From assembly GCA_027533425.1 (NCBI GenBank), contig JAPZUD010000006.1:62001-126000 (forward strand): a stretch of 64,000 nucleotides of DNA, read 5' to 3'. Origin of the DNA: Beijerinckiaceae bacterium (GTDB lineage Bacteria; Pseudomonadota; Alphaproteobacteria; Rhizobiales; Beijerinckiaceae). Under the pieces are notes generated by a model. That model was not told where the DNA came from, did not search any database, and saw nothing but the letters and a program-made list of their open reading frames with translations. The position numbers and the translations under genes were made by a program. Of this stretch, positions 37,202 through 44,864 are shown one piece after another (position 1 is the first letter of the stretch; every line of letters starts with the position of its first letter).

Positions 37202-37843
37202 ATGTTCCGGCTACCGGCCATTCTGTTCTGCTCCGCCTGCGCGCTGGCTGGCGCCACCCATCCTGCTGCGGCCCATCCGCATGTGCTGGTGAGCGTACGG
37301 ACGGTAGTGGTGGCTGATGCCGCTGGCACCATCACGGCGCTCCGCCACGCCTGGACCTTCGACGAGGCATTCTCCGCGTTTTCGACCACCGGCCTCGACA
37401 GGAACAAGGATGGCAAGCTCGACCGCGAGGAACTGGCCGAGCTGGCACAGGTCAATGTCGAATCGCTCAACGAATACGAGTATTTCAGCTTCCTGAAACA
37501 GGGCCGTGCGGCCACGAAATTCGGCCAGGTGAGCGACTATTATCTCAGCCATGACGGCAAGGCGCTGACCCTGCATTTCACGTTGCCGGTCGAGGGCGCG
37601 AAGCCAAAGCTCGTCGATGCCCGGCTTGAGGTCTATGATCCGACTTTCTTCGTCGCCTTCAACTTCCAGGAAGACACGCCCGTCACGGTCGAGGGCACGG
37701 CGAAACCCTGCGAGGCCAAGGTCAGCCCGCCCAATCCCGGCGTGATGGCGCGCCTGTCTCAGATGGGCGAGGGCTTTTTCCAGAGCATGGGCCCCAATGC
37801 CAACCCGGATTGGGCGATCCCCGTCCGGTTCTCCTGCAAGTGA
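37202..37843 (+). CDS. DUF1007 periplasmic protein with an EF-hand loop
   Basis: A 213-aa secreted protein. The signal peptide runs MFRLPAILFCSACALAGA to AAA before HPHVLVSVRTVV, whose His pair at the mature N-terminus is usual in this family. A canonical 12-residue EF-hand loop, DRNKDGKLDREE, is present near residues 66-77. GGGGGG lies 10 bases before the ATG at 37202; an earlier ATG at 37184 is possible. Its stop overlaps the next start (GTGA), so it probably works with the NicO permease as periplasmic partner in metal transport. Confidence 0.85.
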   Translation: MFRLPAILFCSACALAGATHPAAAHPHVLVSVRTVVVADAAGTITALRHAWTFDEAFSAFSTTGLDRNKDGKLDREELAELAQVNVESLNEYEYFSFLKQGRAATKFGQVSDYYLSHDGKALTLHFTLPVEGAKPKLVDARLEVYDPTFFVAFNFQEDTPVTVEGTAKPCEAKVSPPNPGVMARLSQMGEGFFQSMGPNANPDWAIPVRFSCK

Positions 37844-38841
37844 TTGCTGTCCTGCACGGGATCCCTGCCCCGCCGGTGATGCCGGGATCGTTGCGCCATG
37901 GCTTTTGCGCAAGGCAGGGGAGCCGCGTTCTCGCCGCCTTCGCATGGCTGATTGGCGCCGCTCCCGCCCTCGCGCAGACCCGCTCACCCTTCGGCGCGGG
38001 CCCGCCTGCGCCGGCAGCTGAAGCAGCGACCGGCCTCGGCGCATGGCTTCTGAGCCAGCAGGCTGCCTTCCACAAGGCGCTGACGGCCGCCATCGGCGCG
38101 GTCGAAACCAGCCCGGCCGCCCTCGCCACCCTGCTCGGCCTCGCTTTCGCCTATGGCGTGCTCCATGCCGTCGGCCCCGGCCATGGCAAGGCCGTGATCG
38201 CCTCCTATCTGCTCGCCAACGAGCGGGCGCTGAAGCGCGGCATCGGCCTCGCCTTCGCGGCAGCGGGGGTGCAGGCGATCATCGCGCTCGGCATTGTCGG
38301 CATCGTGGCCGGCATCGCAGGCGGCACGGCCCGCACCATGAATGCCAGCATCGCCTGGATCGAGAAAGGCGGCTTCACGCTGATCGCGCTGATGGGCCTC
38401 TGGCTGGCCTGGCGCAAGGCCCGGCTGCTCTTTGCCGGCTTCACCCATGACCCCGCCTGCGCCGATCCGCTTTGCGGCCACCAGCATGGCGGCGATCCGC
38501 GCCAGCTGGTGGCAGCCTCCCGGCGCGACCTTGCGCTGATGGCGATCGGCGCGGGGATCCGGCCCTGCACCGGGGCCATCATCCTGCTTGTCTTCGCCCT
38601 GTCGAAAGGGCTGTTCCTGGCCGGCGCCCTCTCGGTGATCGTGATGGCCATCGGCACGGCGCTCGGAACCAGCCTTTTTGCCCTGCTCGCGGTCAAGGCG
38701 AAGCTGGTGGCGCTGAACCTCATCTCGCGCGGCGGCAGAGGCTGGGCACGGCTCGGCCTCATCCTCGAGATGCTGGCCGGCCTCGGCCTTGCCGCTCTGG
38801 GTTTCCTGCTGGTCCGGGGCCTGATGGCTGCTGGCAGCTGA
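37840..38841 (+). CDS. NicO-family (RcnA-like) metal permease
   Basis: A 333-aa membrane protein of the nickel/cobalt transporter NicO family. The hallmark HAVGPGHGKAV is at about residues 109-119, a Cys/His segment CADPLCGHQHGG lies in a cytoplasmic or periplasmic loop, and GAGIRPCTGAIILLVFAL is the second conserved block. The GTG start overlaps the stop of the DUF1007 gene, which is the usual partner. About six TM segments follow a possible N-terminal signal. Whether it imports or exports, and which metal, cannot be told. Confidence 0.85.
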   Translation: MIAVLHGIPAPPVMPGSLRHGFCARQGSRVLAAFAWLIGAAPALAQTRSPFGAGPPAPAAEAATGLGAWLLSQQAAFHKALTAAIGAVETSPAALATLLGLAFAYGVLHAVGPGHGKAVIASYLLANERALKRGIGLAFAAAGVQAIIALGIVGIVAGIAGGTARTMNASIAWIEKGGFTLIALMGLWLAWRKARLLFAGFTHDPACADPLCGHQHGGDPRQLVAASRRDLALMAIGAGIRPCTGAIILLVFALSKGLFLAGALSVIVMAIGTALGTSLFALLAVKAKLVALNLISRGGRGWARLGLILEMLAGLGLAALGFLLVRGLMAAGS

Positions 38842-38843
38842 GC

Positions 38844-40439
38844 TCAGAGCCCTTCGGCGGATCCATCCGAGCGCGGATCATGCCCGGCAGCAATCCGGCC
38901 GCGCGCATCCCGCACCAGCAACCCGGCATGGCCGAACATATCGGCATAGGGCTTGTCGACCAGCTCGATCTGGTGTCCCGCCCGGTCGAGCTTCTCCAGC
39001 ACGGCCCCGTCGAACCGGTTCTCGACCTTGAGCGTTGCCGAGGGCTTGCCCCAGGTCTTGCCGAACAGGAAGCGCGGCCGGTCCAGCGCCTCGGTCACGC
39101 TCTGGCCGTAGGCAAAGGCGCGGAAGAACACCTGCGCCTGGAATTGCGGCTGGCCATCACCGCCCATCGCGCCATAGCTCGCCACCCGGCCATCATCGAA
39201 GACCGCCAGCGGCGTGTTGAGCGTATGGAAGGGCCGGCGACCCGGCTGGAGCGGATTGAGTGAATCCGGGTCGAGCGAGAAGGCGATGCCCCGGTTCTGC
39301 CAGATCAGCCCGGTCTTCGGCAGGACCACGCCCGAGCCATATTCCCAATAGAGGGACTGGATGAAGGAGACCGCGATGCCCCTGTCGTCGATGGCGCCCA
39401 TCCAGATCGTGTCGCCCTCGGCCGAGGGGATCGGCCAACCGGCGGCACGGTCGCCCTTCACGGCGGCGGCTTCCTTGGCCAGCGCCCCCTCCGTCAGATA
39501 ACGGGCCGGATCGACGGCGAGATGGTCGAAATCGGTGACCACGCGGTCACGGATCGCATAGGCCCGCTTGGACGCCTCGATCAGCCCGTGCAGATGCTCG
39601 AAACTCTCCGGCCGCGCCTCCGGCAGGCGGGCGAAGACGCCATGCAGGATCAGCGAGGCCAGCCCCTGGGCCGGCGGCGGCACATTGAACAGGCTCGCGC
39701 CCGGAATCCGCGTCTGGAGCGGCTCGCGCCAGCGCGCGCGAAAGGCGCTCATGTCCTCGCGCGTAACCGGCGCACCGGCCCGGTCGAGATCGGCGGCAAT
39801 CTCGCGGCCGATATCGCCACGGTAGAAATCGTCCAGCCCGGCATGGGCCATCTGCTCGAACACCGCCGCGAGGGCCGGCTGGTGGCGCAGCGTCCCGGCC
39901 TTCACCTGCCCGCCATCCTCCGCGAGGAAATGCGTGGCGAAGCCGGGCACAGCCACGATTTCCGCCCGCTCCTTGACGATATAGCGGCCCTCGCTCTCCG
40001 AAACCGGCACGCCCTCCGCGGCATGGCGGCGGGCATGGGCCAGAAGGTCCGGCACCGGGATCTTCCCGCCAAAGGCCGCTGCAAGTTCGAGCGCGGCCTG
40101 CCAGCCACCCACCGCACCGGCAACAGTCAGCGCGGCATCGCCCCCGCGCACCGGGATCGTCTCGTACCCCTTGGCGCGATAGCGGCTGATCGTTGCCTTC
40201 GCGCCGGCAAAGCCGCAGGCCTCGATGCAGCGGACCTTCCCGTCCGGCGTTCGGATCGTCCAGAATCCGTCCCCGCCGAGCCCATTCATATGCGGATAGG
40301 CCACGGCAACGACGCCGGCCATCGCCACCATCGCCTCGATGGCGTTACCGCCCGCAGCGAGAATATCGCGACCGGCTTCGGCGGCGAGATGATGCGGCGC
40401 GGCGACGGCCGCGTGTCCGAAAGAGGGCGTGTCGGGCAT
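38844..40439 (-). CDS. Gamma-glutamyltransferase-family Ntn hydrolase, possibly oxamate amidohydrolase-like
   Basis: A 531-aa Ntn hydrolase. The N-terminal half carries GGNAIEAMVAM and NGLGGDGFW; the autocleavage nucleophile is Thr344 in EGDTIWMGAIDDRG. Classical transferases have Thr-Thr-His here; this protein has Thr-Ile-Trp, which, with the following SFIQSLYWEYGSGVVLP, recalls the HpxW oxamate amidohydrolase branch. The start at 40439 begins the conserved region. No signal peptide is evident, so it is probably cytoplasmic. It ends head-on 2 bp from the NicO stop and is divergent from the two-TM gene. Confidence 0.85.
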   Translation of the reverse strand: MPDTPSFGHAAVAAPHHLAAEAGRDILAAGGNAIEAMVAMAGVVAVAYPHMNGLGGDGFWTIRTPDGKVRCIEACGFAGAKATISRYRAKGYETIPVRGGDAALTVAGAVGGWQAALELAAAFGGKIPVPDLLAHARRHAAEGVPVSESEGRYIVKERAEIVAVPGFATHFLAEDGGQVKAGTLRHQPALAAVFEQMAHAGLDDFYRGDIGREIAADLDRAGAPVTREDMSAFRARWREPLQTRIPGASLFNVPPPAQGLASLILHGVFARLPEARPESFEHLHGLIEASKRAYAIRDRVVTDFDHLAVDPARYLTEGALAKEAAAVKGDRAAGWPIPSAEGDTIWMGAIDDRGIAVSFIQSLYWEYGSGVVLPKTGLIWQNRGIAFSLDPDSLNPLQPGRRPFHTLNTPLAVFDDGRVASYGAMGGDGQPQFQAQVFFRAFAYGQSVTEALDRPRFLFGKTWGKPSATLKVENRFDGAVLEKLDRAGHQIELVDKPYADMFGHAGLLVRDARGRIAAGHDPRSDGSAEGL

Positions 40440-40540
40440 GGGGATCCTGCAGAAAATCATGGTCCGGCGATTGCGCCGGCTTGCCAAACGCTATACCGCT
40501 CCCCACCATCAGGAAAGACGCCTTGCACAAGGAAAAGCCG

Positions 40541-40774
40541 ATGGCCGGAAAATCGCTGAACCGCCAGAACGCGCTGACCGTGATCTGCGCCACGATCCTC
40601 GTCGGAACCGAAATCCTTGCAGCTGCCCTGGCTCTGGGCTGGGCCGTCGGCGGCCTGACGGGTTGGGGCGAGGAAGTGACGATGGCGCTGATCGGAATTT
40701 CGCTCGCCTTGGGCATCTATCTCTGCTGGCGCTTCGTCAAGGCTGCGCTCAAGGCGGAGCCGATCTACGAATAA
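40541..40774 (+). CDS. Small two-TM membrane protein
   Basis: A 77-aa protein with two hydrophobic segments at about 12-35 and 46-68 and a short acidic tail (KAEPIYE). AAGGAAAAG is a good ribosome site before the ATG. No family was recognised. It ends 50 bp before the znu operon start and lies upstream of the Zur-like box, so it is probably not in the Zur-controlled transcript. Confidence 0.75.
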   Translation: MAGKSLNRQNALTVICATILVGTEILAAALALGWAVGGLTGWGEEVTMALIGISLALGIYLCWRFVKAALKAEPIYE

Positions 40775-40787
40775 CCGCGCATCCAGG

Positions 40788-40816
40788 TTGCCCAGATCAA
40801 CCTGTTACATTATAAC
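40788..40816 (+). promoter_or_regulatory. Promoter with overlapping Zur-like operator for the znu operon
   Basis: TTGCCC (40788-40793) and TATAAC (40811-40816) are 17 bp apart and form a plausible sigma70-type promoter. The pseudopalindrome GTTACATTATAAC (40804-40816) differs from the Zur pattern GTTATANTATAAC at one position and covers the -10. Zinc-bound Zur would block it. The -10 ends 7 bases before the ATG of the His-rich gene, so the transcript may be leaderless or nearly so. Confidence 0.7.
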
Positions 40817-40823
40817 GCCAGGC

Positions 40824-41135
40824 ATGTCGGAACCGACGCCTCTCCTGGCGAAAGCTGTCGCCCCTGTTGCTGCCCGAGATAAGGCGCATACGCCTGCCCA
40901 TACGCATGGGCATGATCATGCCCACCCGCACGCGCATGCCCACACGCATGGTCATTCGCACGACCATGCGGGCCATCGTCATGCCCCGGGCGAAATTCCA
41001 GCCCTGCGGCGGGAGCGAGCTGATCCGCCCCGCCTTTCGCTGATGGCACTCTCGGCCGGCCAGCGCCTGCTGCTGGCCGTGCCGCCGGTCGCGCTTCTCT
41101 GGGCCCTCACCGTCTGGGCCATGCGCGATGGCTGA
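40824..41135 (+). CDS. His-rich, C-terminally membrane-anchored small protein
   Basis: A 103-aa protein. Residues about 22-54 are an almost continuous His/Ala/Thr/Asp repeat (HTHGHDHAHPHAHAHTHGHS within it) able to bind several zinc ions; a single TM lies near 79-98 (QRLLLAVPPVALLWALTVWA), followed by four residues. It is first in the znu operon; its 3' end overlaps znuC by 8 bp. It may hold or hand over zinc at the inner membrane near ZnuBC. No named family was recognised. Confidence 0.8.
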   Translation: MSEPTPLLAKAVAPVAARDKAHTPAHTHGHDHAHPHAHAHTHGHSHDHAGHRHAPGEIPALRRERADPPRLSLMALSAGQRLLLAVPPVALLWALTVWAMRDG

Positions 41136-41862
41136 TCCCATTCTCGCCTTCGAGGACCTCACGCTCGGCTATGACCGGCACCCCGCTGTCCATCACCTGG
41201 ACGGGCGGATCGAGCCGGGCACATTGCTGGCCATTGTCGGCCCGAATGGCGGCGGAAAATCCACCCTGCTGAAGGGCATTGCCGGGCGGCTGGCGCCTCT
41301 GGCCGGGCGGATCGTCAACACGTTCCCGCATATGGCCTACATGCCGCAGGTCGGTGATCTCAGCCGCGATTTTCCGGTCACGGTTTTCGATCTTGCCCTG
41401 ACGGGACTCTGCGGTCGCCGGGGCATGTTCGGCCGGATTTCACGCTCCGAGCGTGACCGCGCCGTCGAGGCCATCGGACTGGTCGGCCTGTCCGGTTTCG
41501 AGCAGCGGTCGATCCGCACGCTTTCCGGTGGCCAGTTGCAACGATTGCTCTTCGCACGGCTGATGCTGCAGGATGCCCCATTGATCCTGCTGGATGAGCC
41601 TTTCACCGCCATCGACCAGCGCACCATCGACGACCTGCTCGAGATCGTCGCCCGCTGGCATGGCGAGGGCCGGACCATCCTCGCTGTTCTTCATGATCTG
41701 GAGCTTGTCCGCCGTCACTTCCCGGAAACCCTGCTTCTCGCCCGCGATCCGCTGGGCTGGGGCCCGACCGCGGCCGTCCTGACACAGGACAGGCTGGAAA
41801 CCGCGCGGCAAATGGCAGAAGCCTTCGATCGCAGCGCCGCCGAGTGCCACCGGGCAGCCTGA
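41128..41862 (+). CDS. znuC: Zinc ABC transporter ATP-binding protein ZnuC
   Basis: A 244-aa ATPase. Walker A is VGPNGGGKSTLLKGI, the signature LSGGQLQRLLFARL, Walker B LILLDEPFTAID, and the H-loop is VLHDLELV. The product pattern (AYMPQVGDLSRDFP, typical Q-loop of metal-type ATPases) and the neighbours znuB and znuA assign it to zinc uptake. The ATG overlaps the His-rich gene and the stop is one base from znuB. Confidence 0.93.
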   Translation: MADPILAFEDLTLGYDRHPAVHHLDGRIEPGTLLAIVGPNGGGKSTLLKGIAGRLAPLAGRIVNTFPHMAYMPQVGDLSRDFPVTVFDLALTGLCGRRGMFGRISRSERDRAVEAIGLVGLSGFEQRSIRTLSGGQLQRLLFARLMLQDAPLILLDEPFTAIDQRTIDDLLEIVARWHGEGRTILAVLHDLELVRRHFPETLLLARDPLGWGPTAAVLTQDRLETARQMAEAFDRSAAECHRAA

Positions 41863-41863
41863 C

Positions 41864-42730
41864 ATGCTCTACGACCTGCTGCTGGCCCCTTTTGTCGAAT
41901 TTCCCTTCATGCGCCGCGCGCTGGTCGGCGGACTTGCGATCTCGCTGGCCGCGGCACCGATCGGCGTCTTCCTCATGCTGCGCCGGATGAGCCTGATCGG
42001 CGATGCCATGGCCCATGCCATCCTGCCGGGCGCGGCACTCGGCTTCCTGATCGGCGGGCTGTCTCTGGGCATGATGACACTCGGCGGCCTCATCGCTGGC
42101 TTCGGCGTGGCGATCGCTTCGGGTTTCGTGTCGCGGACAACCCTCGTCAAGGAAGACATGGCCCTCGCGGCGTTCTATCTGGTTTCGCTGGCCCTCGGCG
42201 TGACCCTCATTTCGGCCAGCCGGTCCAATCTCGACCTGCTCGCCCTGCTCTTCGGCTCGATCCTCGCACTGGATGATCCAACGCTGGTGCTGATCGTCTC
42301 TGTCGCTTCCGCAACCTTGATTGCGCTTGCCGTTGGCTATCGCGGCGTGGTGATGGAATGCCTCGACCCCGGCTTTGCCGCCGGTGTCACCCGGTTCGGC
42401 TGGGTCTTCCATTTCGGCTTCCTCACCTTCGTGGTTCTGAACCTCGTGGCCGGATTCCACGCCCTCGGCACCCTGCTCGTCGTCGGTATCATGATGCTGC
42501 CCGCTGGCTCGGCACGGCTCTGGACAGACGATGTCTCGGCCATGATCGCCATCGCCATTCCCTTGGCCATGGTCGCCAATCTCGTTGGCCTTCTGGGATC
42601 GTACCATCTCGGCATGGCCTCCGGGCCAGCCATCATCCTTGTCGCCGGTCTGATCTACGGCGCCTCGCTCGCTCTCGGCCCGCACGGCATCGTGCGGCGC
42701 TATTTCCCCCGGCGTCATCTCGAAGCCTGA
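41864..42730 (+). CDS. znuB: Zinc ABC transporter permease ZnuB
   Basis: A 288-aa ABC-3 family permease with about eight TM segments. It has the conserved RMSLIGDAMAHAILPGAALGF block and GILLV-type C-terminal core (FHALGTLLVVGIMMLPAGSARL). It sits between znuC and znuA. It forms the zinc channel of the inner membrane. Confidence 0.93.
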   Translation: MLYDLLLAPFVEFPFMRRALVGGLAISLAAAPIGVFLMLRRMSLIGDAMAHAILPGAALGFLIGGLSLGMMTLGGLIAGFGVAIASGFVSRTTLVKEDMALAAFYLVSLALGVTLISASRSNLDLLALLFGSILALDDPTLVLIVSVASATLIALAVGYRGVVMECLDPGFAAGVTRFGWVFHFGFLTFVVLNLVAGFHALGTLLVVGIMMLPAGSARLWTDDVSAMIAIAIPLAMVANLVGLLGSYHLGMASGPAIILVAGLIYGASLALGPHGIVRRYFPRRHLEA

Positions 42731-42747
42731 ACAATGGAGTGCCTGCC

Positions 42748-43713
42748 ATGGCTACGCTCACCGCGCATTTTCGTGATGTTATAACCTCTCGTCGAATGAT
42801 CCTCGCGGGCGCCCTTATCCTCGCGATCGGGCCGGCGACAGCCCTTGCCCAGACCGCTCCGGCCAAGCCGTTGGAAGTCGTGACCTCCTTCTCGATTCTC
42901 GCTGACCTGACCCGGCAGGTGGCGAAAGAGCGCGCCAATGTCGTGCCGCTGGTCGGGCCGAATGCCGATGCGCATGTCTATCAGGCCAGCCCTGCCGATG
43001 CCCGCAAGGTCAAGGAAGCGGGGCTGATTGTCGTGAACGGACTTGGCTTCGAGACTTTCATGCCGCGCCTCATCCGGAGCGCCGGCGCCAAGGCCCCGGT
43101 CGTGACCGCGTCCACCGGCATCAAACCGATCAAGACCGAAGGCGGGCATGGGCATGGGCACAGCCACGGACACAGCCATGGCGCCAACGATCCCCATGCC
43201 TGGCAATCGGTCGAGGCGGTGCGGACCTATGTGGCGAATATCCGCGACGGGCTGATCAAGGCCGATCCGGCCGGCGAGGCCATTTACCGGCGCAATGCCG
43301 AGGCCTATCTCGCCGAACTCGCGACGCTGAAGGCCGATCTCGAGAAAGGCTTCGCCGCGCTGCCGAAAGAGCGCCGCGTGGCCGTGACCAGCCATGATGC
43401 CCTTGCCTATTTCGCCCGCGAATTCGGCTTCACCTTCGAAGCCGTGCAGGGCGTCTCGACCGAGGCGGAGCCATCCGCGAAGGATGTCGCCCGAATCATC
43501 CGCCTGACGCGCGAGAAGAAGGCCCGCGCCATCTTCGTCGAGAACATGAACTCAGCCCGGATCGCCGAGCAGATCGCCCGGGAAACCGGTGCGAAAATCG
43601 GCGGCACGCTGTTTTCTGATGCGCTGTCCGATGAAAAAGGCCCGGCCCCTACCTACATCGCGATGATGCGTCACAACGCGAGGACGCTGCTCGATGCCCT
43701 GAAGGCGGAATGA
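42748..43713 (+). CDS. znuA: Zinc-binding periplasmic protein ZnuA
   Basis: A 321-aa cluster A-I binding protein. Zinc ligands expected in the family can be placed at His76 (NADAHVYQ), His150 (NDPHAW) and His in TSHDALAYF, with an acidic loop residue toward the C-terminus; the His-rich loop GGHGHGHSHGHSHG (132-145) is typical of zinc rather than manganese proteins. TGGAG lies 10 bases before the ATG at 42748. An alternative ATG at 42796 gives a cleaner signal peptide (MILAGALILAIGPATALAQ) and lies 11 bases after a Zur-like box. Confidence 0.93.
   Translation: MATLTAHFRDVITSRRMILAGALILAIGPATALAQTAPAKPLEVVTSFSILADLTRQVAKERANVVPLVGPNADAHVYQASPADARKVKEAGLIVVNGLGFETFMPRLIRSAGAKAPVVTASTGIKPIKTEGGHGHGHSHGHSHGANDPHAWQSVEAVRTYVANIRDGLIKADPAGEAIYRRNAEAYLAELATLKADLEKGFAALPKERRVAVTSHDALAYFAREFGFTFEAVQGVSTEAEPSAKDVARIIRLTREKKARAIFVENMNSARIAEQIARETGAKIGGTLFSDALSDEKGPAPTYIAMMRHNARTLLDALKAE
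42773..42785 (+). promoter_or_regulatory. Second Zur-like box, within the 5' codons of znuA
   Basis: GTGATGTTATAAC matches GTTATANTATAAC at 11 constrained or free positions, with two mismatches in the left half; its TATAAC half could serve as a -10. The ATG at 42796 lies 11 bases downstream. No convincing -35 is seen at 16-18 bp spacing (CTCACC). This could be an internal zinc-controlled promoter for znuA and cobW. Confidence 0.45.
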
Positions 43714-43793
43714 CCGTCGGGGCTTGAAGCGCTTCGCGTTTCGTTTCAAACACGCGACAACAGAAGCGGCCGCAACGGCCGCGCGGAAGAGCC

Positions 43794-44864
43794 ATGAGCA
43801 CCACGATGACGGACAAGATCCCTGTAACGGTCCTGACGGGCTATCTCGGCGCCGGCAAGACCACCTTGCTCAACCGGATCCTCTCGGAACCGCATGGCAA
43901 GAGATATGCGGTCATTGTCAACGAGTTCGGCGAAATCGGCATCGATAACGACCTCGTCGTCGGTGCCGATGAGGAAGTCTTCGAGATGAATAACGGGTGC
44001 ATCTGCTGCACCGTCCGCGGCGACCTGATCCGCATCATCGAGACCCTCATGAAGCGGAAGGGTCGCTTCGACGCGATCATTGTCGAGACCACCGGCCTCG
44101 CCGACCCCGCCCCCGTCGCGCAGACCTTCTTCGTTGACCAGGATGTCGGCGAGAAGGCCCGGCTCGATGCCGTTGTCACCGTGGCGGATGCGAAATGGCT
44201 CGCGGCCCGGCTGAAGGACGCGCCGGAAGCCAAGAACCAGATCGCCTTTGCCGATGTGATCCTGCTCAACAAGACCGATCTGGTCTCGGCGGCGGAACTC
44301 CGCGAGGTCGAGGCGCGCATCCGCGGCATCAATCCCTATGCGCGCCTGCACAAGACGCAGAAATGCCAGATCCCGCTGGCCGAGGTTCTCGATCGCGGCG
44401 CCTTCGATCTCGAGCGCATCCTCGAGATCGAACCGGCGTTCCTCGAGGCGGATGATCATCACCATCACGACCATGACCATGACCATGAATGCGGGCCGGA
44501 TTGCACGCATGACCACCATCATCATGGCCATCACCACCATCATGGCGGGCTGAAGCATTACCACGACGAGGAGATGCAATCGGTCTCGATCGCCCATGAC
44601 GGCGATGTCGATCCCGAGAAATTCATGCCCTGGATCAATGATCTGGTGCAGGCGGAAGGGCCGAACATCCTGCGCTCCAAGGGCATCCTCGCTTTCGCGA
44701 AGGAGCCGAAGCGTTTCGTTTTCCAGGGCGTCCACATGATCCTCGACGGCGATCTCCAGCGCGAGTGGAAGCCGGACGAGAAGCGCCTCTCGCGCATCGT
44801 CTTCATCGGCCGCAATCTCAACGAGGATGCCCTGCGCCAGGGCTTCCTGTCCTGTGTCGCCTGA
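43794..44864 (+). CDS. CobW/ZNG1-type GTPase with His-rich loop (probable zinc chaperone)
   Basis: A 356-aa COG0523 GTPase. Walker A is [12 protein letters not shown] (16-27), the metal-binding motif GCICC has Cys69, Cys71 and Cys72, and NKTD gives guanine specificity (159-162). A long His/Asp cluster occupies 222-257. The C-terminal CobW_C domain ends in [15 protein letters not shown]. Position 80 bp after znuA points to a zinc metallochaperone role rather than cobalamin synthesis, as in Zur-linked COG0523 proteins. The stop overlaps the next start (TGATG). Confidence 0.92.
   Translation: MSTTMTDKIPVTVLTGYLGAGKTTLLNRILSEPHGKRYAVIVNEFGEIGIDNDLVVGADEEVFEMNNGCICCTVRGDLIRIIETLMKRKGRFDAIIVETTGLADPAPVAQTFFVDQDVGEKARLDAVVTVADAKWLAARLKDAPEAKNQIAFADVILLNKTDLVSAAELREVEARIRGINPYARLHKTQKCQIPLAEVLDRGAFDLERILEIEPAFLEADDHHHHDHDHDHECGPDCTHDHHHHGHHHHHGGLKHYHDEEMQSVSIAHDGDVDPEKFMPWINDLVQAEGPNILRSKGILAFAKEPKRFVFQGVHMILDGDLQREWKPDEKRLSRIVFIGRNLNEDALRQGFLSCVA

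Noticed and set aside
43726-43756. GAAGCGCTTC and adjoining CGCGTTT...AAACACGCG between znuA and cobW as a terminator
   Set aside because: No T tract follows and the arms are short or imperfect; znuA and cobW may well be cotranscribed.
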